Assembly: GCF_002077695.1 (NCBI RefSeq)
Contig: NZ_MWUE01000003.1
Span: 186,001-250,000, forward strand
Direction of reading: 5' to 3'
Origin: Pantoea latae
GTDB lineage: Bacteria; Pseudomonadota; Gammaproteobacteria; Enterobacterales; Enterobacteriaceae
Length of the DNA: 64,000 bases
A model generated the notes under the pieces. It saw only the letters and a program-made list of their open reading frames with translations. It was not told where the DNA came from and ran no database searches. Position 1 is the first letter of the stretch, and the number at the start of each line of letters is the position of its first letter. The position numbers were made by a program, and so were the translations under genes. This document shows, in pieces, positions 59,612 through 64,000 of the stretch.

Positions 59612-60883
59612 GTGAATAAAGTTTTGCCACTGGCACTGTTTACCGCGCTTAGCGTAAACGCTGCCTTCGCCAGTTCCGGGCTGGAAAACAATGGATTTAT
59701 CGCAGACAGTCATCTGAATATGCTGCTGCGCAACGCTTATATCGATCGTGACTATAAAGATCAGGGCGTCCGCGATCGCGCGGAATGGGGCCAGGCGATT
59801 ATCGCCACTTACACCTCTGGCTTTACCCAGGGTCCGGTCGGCTTTGGCGTCGACGCCATCGGTCAATACGCGGTGCGTCTGGATGGCGGACGCGGACGCA
59901 GCGGCGCGGGCGGCATCGACTTCTTTGCGCAGGATAATAGCGGCCGCGCCCGTTCCGATTTAGCGAAATTCGGCGCCACGGCGAAAATGCGCTTTTCCAA
60001 CACTGTATTCAGCTACGGCACGCAACGCCCGGTGCTGCCGATTTTGTATGCCGACGAATCCCGTCTGCTGAATGAAACCTTTACCGGCTTTATGCTGGAT
60101 TCAAAAGAGATCGACGGGCTCGATATTAGCGCGGGATATTTCACCGCCGAGCAGCAAAAAAGCGACGACAGCCATGACACCGGCCTGAATAGCCTGAGCT
60201 TCGCCGGCGCGAGCTACCAGTTTAATCCGCGTTTCAGCGGCGCCTTTTATGCCTCCAGCGTTCAGGACGTGATTAATAAACAATATCTGGGCATGAAATA
60301 TCAGCAGCCGATCGCTGACGATCAGCGCTTCGCGCTCGATTTTAACGGCTATAACTCACGTCTCGATCAGAATTACGCGCAAAGCCTGGATACTGGCCGC
60401 AGTAACACCATCTGGAGCCTCGCCGCGAGCTATATCTGGGATATCCATACTTTTAAACTCGCCTATCAGCAGAGCAGCGGCAGCACCGGCTACCACTACG
60501 GCGGATACCGTAATCAGGGCGGCGTCGGCGACGGCGGCAACACCATCTGGCTGGCTAACTCCTACTGGTCAGATTTCAACGGCGAGGATGAGCGCTCCTG
60601 GCAGCTGGCCTACTCTGTCGATCTCGGCGGCGTGATGCTGCCGGGCCTGAGCTACGACGTGGCCTATGTGCGCGGCGATAACATCAAAACCTCGGCGACG
60701 GATAATGGTCATGAACATGAGTTCTTTAACCAGATCCAGTACAAAGTGCAGGATGGCCTGGCGAAAGATCTGCGCCTGAAGCTGCGCTACTCGGTGCTGC
60801 GCGTCTCGTCGGACGCGGCGGATTATAATATCGGCGGCAATGAAGTTCGCGTCTTCGTGGAATATCCGTTCGGGATATTCTGA
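59612..60883 (+). CDS. OprD-family outer-membrane porin
   Basis: A 423-residue outer-membrane protein. The signal peptide (VNKVLPLALFTALSVNAAFA) is followed by FIADSHLNMLLRNAYIDRDYKDQG, RDRAEWGQAIIATYTSGFTQGPVGFGVDAIG and, at the end, VRVFVEYPFGIF with the C-terminal phenylalanine needed for barrel insertion. OprD porins pass small carboxylates, amino acids or sugars; ChiP (chitoporin) is the enteric example. GTG 59612 starts directly at the signal peptide and AGGT lies before it; an ATG 45 bp upstream would give an unusually long leader. It has its own 290-bp upstream region, so it may be separately regulated, and a nearby import gene set is likely to supply its cargo. Confidence 0.83.
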   Translation: MNKVLPLALFTALSVNAAFASSGLENNGFIADSHLNMLLRNAYIDRDYKDQGVRDRAEWGQAIIATYTSGFTQGPVGFGVDAIGQYAVRLDGGRGRSGAGGIDFFAQDNSGRARSDLAKFGATAKMRFSNTVFSYGTQRPVLPILYADESRLLNETFTGFMLDSKEIDGLDISAGYFTAEQQKSDDSHDTGLNSLSFAGASYQFNPRFSGAFYASSVQDVINKQYLGMKYQQPIADDQRFALDFNGYNSRLDQNYAQSLDTGRSNTIWSLAASYIWDIHTFKLAYQQSSGSTGYHYGGYRNQGGVGDGGNTIWLANSYWSDFNGEDERSWQLAYSVDLGGVMLPGLSYDVAYVRGDNIKTSATDNGHEHEFFNQIQYKVQDGLAKDLRLKLRYSVLRVSSDAADYNIGGNEVRVFVEYPFGIF

Positions 60884-60917
60884 TGGCGCGTCTGCTCTGA
60901 AAAATGTGCTGATTAAA

Positions 60918-60942
60918 CCCGTGGCGGCCCCGCCGCCACGGG
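60918..60942. terminator. Strong hairpin after the porin gene
   Basis: CCCGTGGCGG-CCCCG-CCGCCACGGG: a perfect 10-bp stem 34 nt after the stop codon, then TTATGC. No T-run follows, so it may act with rho or protect the 3' end. Confidence 0.6.
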
Positions 60943-61053
60943 TTATGCAAACCCTCTCCCGCCACGTCTGAAAATATCCCCATTAACCAGAAAAAAATAG
61001 CCGCTCGCGTAGCTTATCCATAAGAAAAAATTATCCCCATCTGGTGCATAAAC

Positions 61054-61070
61054 TGCACTCTTATGCAGCA
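61054..61070. promoter_or_regulatory. Possible NtrC-type enhancer site
   Basis: TGCACTCTTATGCAGCA matches the NtrC pattern TGCACC-N5-GGTGCA in the left arm and four of six positions in the right arm. Its centre is about 64 bp upstream of the -24 element, within the range of activator sites for sigma-54. It is a moderate match only. Confidence 0.4.
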
Positions 61071-61122
61071 GCATAAATTCCGACACAAATAAATATACCT
61101 GTAAAACATCAAGTTATATTAA

Positions 61123-61138
61123 TGGCACAGCTTTTGCT
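61123..61138 (+). promoter_or_regulatory. Sigma-54 promoter of the allophanate hydrolase/carboxylase operon
   Basis: TGGCACAGCTTTTGCT is a perfect match to the -24/-12 consensus TGGCAC-N5-TTGCW. It would start transcription near 61149, about 27 nt before the hydrolase start codon. Confidence 0.85.
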
Positions 61139-61175
61139 GAGTGTATTCCATCTTGTATACCAGCTGGAATTCACT

Positions 61176-62972
61176 ATGGCCTCAACCTTTGGCTTTACCC
61201 TGAAAGCGTGGCAGGCGTGTTATCACGATAACCCGCGCCAAATAAGCGACATCCTGCGCGCCCACCTCGCGGATATTCCTGCCGAGGACAACGCCTGGAT
61301 TTACCTGATCTCTCCCGAACAGTTACAGGCGCAAATTGAACCGCTGCTGGCGCGTTATTTAGATAATCCGTCGGCGATGCCGCTGTTCGGCGTGCCTTTT
61401 GCGGTAAAGGACAATGTCGACGTTGCCGGCCTGCCCACTAGCGCCGCCTGCCCGGCGTTGACCTATACCGCCGAGGCGGATGCCTTTGCCGTTGCGCAGC
61501 TGAAAGCGGCCGGCGCGGTGATGATAGGCAAAACCAATCTGGATCAGTTTGCCACCGGCCTGGTTGGCACCCGATCGCCCTATGGCGCCGTTAGCAACAC
61601 CTTTGATCCGCGCTACGTCAGCGGCGGCTCCAGCTCAGGCTCGGCGTCGGTGCTGGCGCGTGGGCTGGTCGGCTTCTCGCTCGGCACCGACACCGCTGGC
61701 TCCGGGCGCGTACCGGCCGGCTTTAACAATATCGTCGGCCTGAAACCAACTAAAGGCTGGCTCTCGGCGCGCGGCGTGCTGCCCGCCTGCCGACTCAACG
61801 ACACACTCTCCGTGTTCGCGCTCACCGTGGAAGACGCGTTCGCCGTCGCCACGGTCGCAGGCGGCTATGACGAGGACGAAGCCTACTCCCGTCGCCACCC
61901 GAAAAACGTTCCCGCCAGCATCAAGGCGCAGCCAACCTTCGCCGTTCCCGCCGCGCCGGAATTCTTTGACGACAAACAGGCCGAAGCGGCCTGGCTGGCG
62001 GCGCTGGAGCAGCTGAAAGCCGGCGGCGCCGTGTTGCAGCCGATTGACTTCACCCCTTTTCAGCAGCTGGCGGAGCAGCTCTATTACGGCCCGTGGGTCG
62101 CTGAGCGCACCGTGGCGGTCGGCGAGATGCTTAACCGCCCGCAAGAGATGGATCCGGTGGTGTATGAGATTGTCAGCAGCGGCCTGAAATACAGCGCGGT
62201 AGAGGCCTACCAGGCGGAATACCTGCGCGCCGAGCTGACGCGCCAGATCGAGCAGGCGCTGGCGCCGTTCGATGCGCTGGTGGTGCCGACCTCACCCACC
62301 ATTCATACCCTGGAAGAGATGCAGCAGGAGCCGGTGCGCTATAACTCGCAGTTCGGCACCTATACCAACTTCACCAATCTGGCCGACCTCAGCGCGCTGG
62401 CGCTGCCTGGCCCGTTCCGCGCCGACGGCTTACCGGCAGGCATTACGCTGATCGCGCCCGCCTGGCACGACCGCGCGCTGGCGACCTTTGGCCTGCGCTG
62501 GCAGGCGCAGCTGGGCCTGCCGCTCGGTGCCACCGGCAAGCCTTGCCCTGCTCAGCCTGCGGCGCTGCCTGTCTCTGCCGATCACGTGCGTGTGGCGGTG
62601 GTTGGCGCGCACCTGACCGGCATGCCGCTCAATTTTCAGCTCACCACCCGCCGCGCGACGCTGGTGGAAGAGACGCAAACCGCCAGCAGCTACCGCCTGT
62701 TCGCCCTGCTTGACGGCCCGATTAAAAAGCCGGGGCTGCTGCGCGACGCGCAGGGCGCCGCCATTACGGTTGAGCTGTGGGATATCCCGCTGGCGCGCTT
62801 CGGCGAATTTGTCGCGGAGATCCCCGCGCCGCTCGGCATCGGCTCGCTGACGCTGGCGGACGGACGCAGCGTGAAGGGCTTTATCTGCGAGCCGGCGGCG
62901 CTGTCGCAGGCGCTAGAGATCACTGAATTCGGCGGCTGGCGCCGCTGGCTGGCGTCACAGGAGAACCACTAA
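61176..62972 (+). CDS. atzF: Allophanate hydrolase (AtzF)
   Basis: A 598-residue amidase-signature enzyme that splits allophanate into ammonia and CO2. The catalytic Lys-Ser-Ser set is Lys78 (PFAVKDNVD), Ser152 (GGSSSGSAS) and Ser176 (GTDTAGSGRVPA). The C-terminal domain after residue 460 (HVRVAVVGAHLTGMPLNFQLTTRRATLVEE) is specific to allophanate hydrolases. Stop and next start are separated by 2 nt. ATG 61176 has TGGAATTC before it; the longer frame begins inside the promoter. It completes urea or guanidine assimilation with the carboxylase following. Confidence 0.93.
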   Translation: MASTFGFTLKAWQACYHDNPRQISDILRAHLADIPAEDNAWIYLISPEQLQAQIEPLLARYLDNPSAMPLFGVPFAVKDNVDVAGLPTSAACPALTYTAEADAFAVAQLKAAGAVMIGKTNLDQFATGLVGTRSPYGAVSNTFDPRYVSGGSSSGSASVLARGLVGFSLGTDTAGSGRVPAGFNNIVGLKPTKGWLSARGVLPACRLNDTLSVFALTVEDAFAVATVAGGYDEDEAYSRRHPKNVPASIKAQPTFAVPAAPEFFDDKQAEAAWLAALEQLKAGGAVLQPIDFTPFQQLAEQLYYGPWVAERTVAVGEMLNRPQEMDPVVYEIVSSGLKYSAVEAYQAEYLRAELTRQIEQALAPFDALVVPTSPTIHTLEEMQQEPVRYNSQFGTYTNFTNLADLSALALPGPFRADGLPAGITLIAPAWHDRALATFGLRWQAQLGLPLGATGKPCPAQPAALPVSADHVRVAVVGAHLTGMPLNFQLTTRRATLVEETQTASSYRLFALLDGPIKKPGLLRDAQGAAITVELWDIPLARFGEFVAEIPAPLGIGSLTLADGRSVKGFICEPAALSQALEITEFGGWRRWLASQENH

Positions 62973-62974
62973 CC

Positions 62975-64000
62975 ATGTTCAGCACCGTTCTGATTGCCAA
63001 CCGCGGCGAGATCGCCTGCCGCGCCATCCGCACCCTGAAGCGCCTCGGCGTCACCAGCGTCGCCATCTACTCAGACGCCGACCGCAACGCGCGCCACGTT
63101 AAAGAGGCGGACATTGCGATTGCCCTCGGCGGCGACAAGGCGAGCGACAGCTACCTGCGCATCGACAAAGTGCTCGCCGCCGCACGGGAAACCGGCGCGC
63201 AGGCGATCTGGCCGGGCTACGGCTTTCTCTCGGAAAGCATCGCCTTCGCCGACGCCTGCGAGCAGGCGGGCATCGTGTTTGTCGGCCCGACGGCGCAGCA
63301 GATCGGCGAGTTTGGCCTGAAACACCGCGCGCGTGAGCTGGCCGCCGACGCCGGCGTCCCGATGACGCCCGGCACGCCGCTGCTCGACTCCCTCGACGAC
63401 GCCCTGCGCGCCGCCGCGCAGATCGGCTATCCGGTGATGCTGAAAAGCACCGCGGGCGGCGGCGGCATCGGCCTGACGCGCTGCGCGGACGCCGAGGCGC
63501 TGCGCAGCGCCTGGGAGAACGTGCGCCGCCTCGGCGAGCAGTTCTTTAGCGACGCGGGGGTGTTTCTCGAACGCTGCATCGATCGCGCGCGCCACGTTGA
63601 GGTGCAGATATTCGGCGACGGCAGCGGCAAGGTGATCGCGCTCGGTGAACGCGACTGTTCCTTACAGCGCCGCAATCAGAAAGTGGTGGAGGAGACCCCG
63701 GCGCCGAACCTGCCGCCGGCCACGCGCGACGCGCTGCTCGCCTCAGCCGTGCGGCTCGGCGAACGGGTCAACTACCGCAGCGCGGGCACGGTGGAGTATA
63801 TCTACGATGCCGATCAGGATGCGTTCTACTTCCTTGAGGTCAATACCCGCCTGCAGGTGGAACATCCGGTGACCGAGTGCGTCACCGGCCTCGATTTGGT
63901 GGAGTGCATGCTGAAAGTGGCCGCGGGCGATCCCCTCGACTGGGCGCGTCTGCAGCAGGCGCCGCAGGGCGCGTCGCTGGAGGTACGGCTCTACGCCGAA
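62975..64000 (+). CDS. Urea or guanidine carboxylase, biotin carboxylase domain (3' part missing)
   Basis: The 342 visible codons start MFSTVLIANRGEIACRAIRTLKRLG and form the biotin-carboxylase domain: ATP-grasp MLKSTAGGGGIGL, RHVEVQIFGDG, LGERDCSLQRRNQKVVEETPAP, and EVNTRLQVEHPVTE. The family, long annotated as urea carboxylase, is about 1200 residues with carboxyltransferase and biotin domains, which lie past the window. Several members prefer guanidine, and the DUF1989 proteins at 38000-41270 match that pathway. It cannot yet be told which substrate applies here; this gene should be judged by the carboxyltransferase part. It begins 2 nt after atzF. Confidence 0.9.
   Translation, partial: MFSTVLIANRGEIACRAIRTLKRLGVTSVAIYSDADRNARHVKEADIAIALGGDKASDSYLRIDKVLAAARETGAQAIWPGYGFLSESIAFADACEQAGIVFVGPTAQQIGEFGLKHRARELAADAGVPMTPGTPLLDSLDDALRAAAQIGYPVMLKSTAGGGGIGLTRCADAEALRSAWENVRRLGEQFFSDAGVFLERCIDRARHVEVQIFGDGSGKVIALGERDCSLQRRNQKVVEETPAPNLPPATRDALLASAVRLGERVNYRSAGTVEYIYDADQDAFYFLEVNTRLQVEHPVTECVTGLDLVECMLKVAAGDPLDWARLQQAPQGASLEVRLYAE

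Noticed and set aside
61043-61059. GGTGCATAAACTGCACT as an NtrC site
   Set aside because: The arms are in the reverse order of the NtrC consensus (TGCACC-N5-GGTGCA). The overlapping site at 61054-61070 fits better but is still only partial.
61081-61175. Guanidine-I riboswitch before the allophanate hydrolase gene
   Set aside because: The predicted leader after the sigma-54 start is only about 27 nt, too short for the riboswitch, and the conserved core is not seen upstream.
1-64000. Insertion sequences, phage genes, CRISPR arrays, tRNA or rRNA genes
   Set aside because: None recognised on either strand by eye; absence is not proven without a search tool.

Overview
The window reads as chromosomal DNA of a GC-rich enterobacterium (Enterobacterales, perhaps a plant- or gut-associated Erwiniaceae or Klebsiella-like genus). 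Evidence for this is a BamA-type protein very close to that of E. coli at the left edge, a phytase matching the Klebsiella PhyK type, and typical enteric gene structure (dense operons, ATGA overlaps, clear Shine-Dalgarno sites). The genus is inferred from memory of protein families, not from a marker gene. I see no rRNA, tRNA, CRISPR array, insertion sequence or phage gene. Almost every gene is for uptake or breakdown of small molecules: five ABC importers, three or four secondary carriers, about 15 catabolic enzymes and six local regulators.

Layout. (1) 1-3124: a BamA paralogue (cut by the window edge), an exported beta-propeller lactonase and an atypical Rid protein. (2) 3146-15883, all on the minus strand: a locus resembling the Rut pyrimidine pathway (RutA-like monooxygenase, RutF-like flavin reductase, Rid protein, RutD-like hydrolase) joined to a BMP-type nucleoside-like ABC importer. 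Upstream are a LysR regulator, a PuuE-like deacetylase, an SDR, a ketopantoate-reductase-like enzyme and an MHS-family carrier. (3) 16217-26259, minus: an IclR regulator with a palindromic operator in front of itself and related operators in front of the MHS carrier, then a nine-gene operon combining a complete peptide-type ABC importer with an acyl-CoA ligase, thioesterase, quinone-oxidoreductase-like reductase and SDR. (4) 26665-37927: periplasmic phytase, organophosphate MFS carrier, two inositol-monophosphatase-like enzymes, two LacI repressors with the same DNA-reading helix, and an AfuABC-like sugar-phosphate ABC importer. They are joined by three copies of a 14-16 bp LacI-type operator. 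I read this as a phytate/inositol-phosphate salvage regulon.

(5) 38000-42109, minus: amino-acid-type ABC receptor and permeases (no ATPase) with three DUF1989 proteins. These go with 61176-64000 (plus): allophanate hydrolase and the start of a urea/guanidine carboxylase. Both transcription units carry a good sigma-54 promoter, so this looks like a nitrogen-controlled guanidine (or urea) assimilation pathway split in two. (6) 42361-46927: an RpiR regulator, a YfcC-like carrier with an M20 peptidase, and a LysR regulator. (7) 46967-59280: a peptide-type ABC importer divided between two divergent operons, HyuAB (hydantoinase/5-oxoprolinase), a DszA/NtaA-type monooxygenase, a rhodanese-type sulfurtransferase and ThiM, suggesting use of an N- or N,S-heterocycle. 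(8) 59612-60883: an OprD-type outer-membrane porin.

The strongest candidates for undescribed biology are the phytate/inositol-phosphate regulon, the Rut-like locus lacking RutB, and the Hyu-monooxygenase-rhodanese-ThiM cluster. Functions are assigned from protein motifs read by eye and recalled family sequences; no database search was possible.
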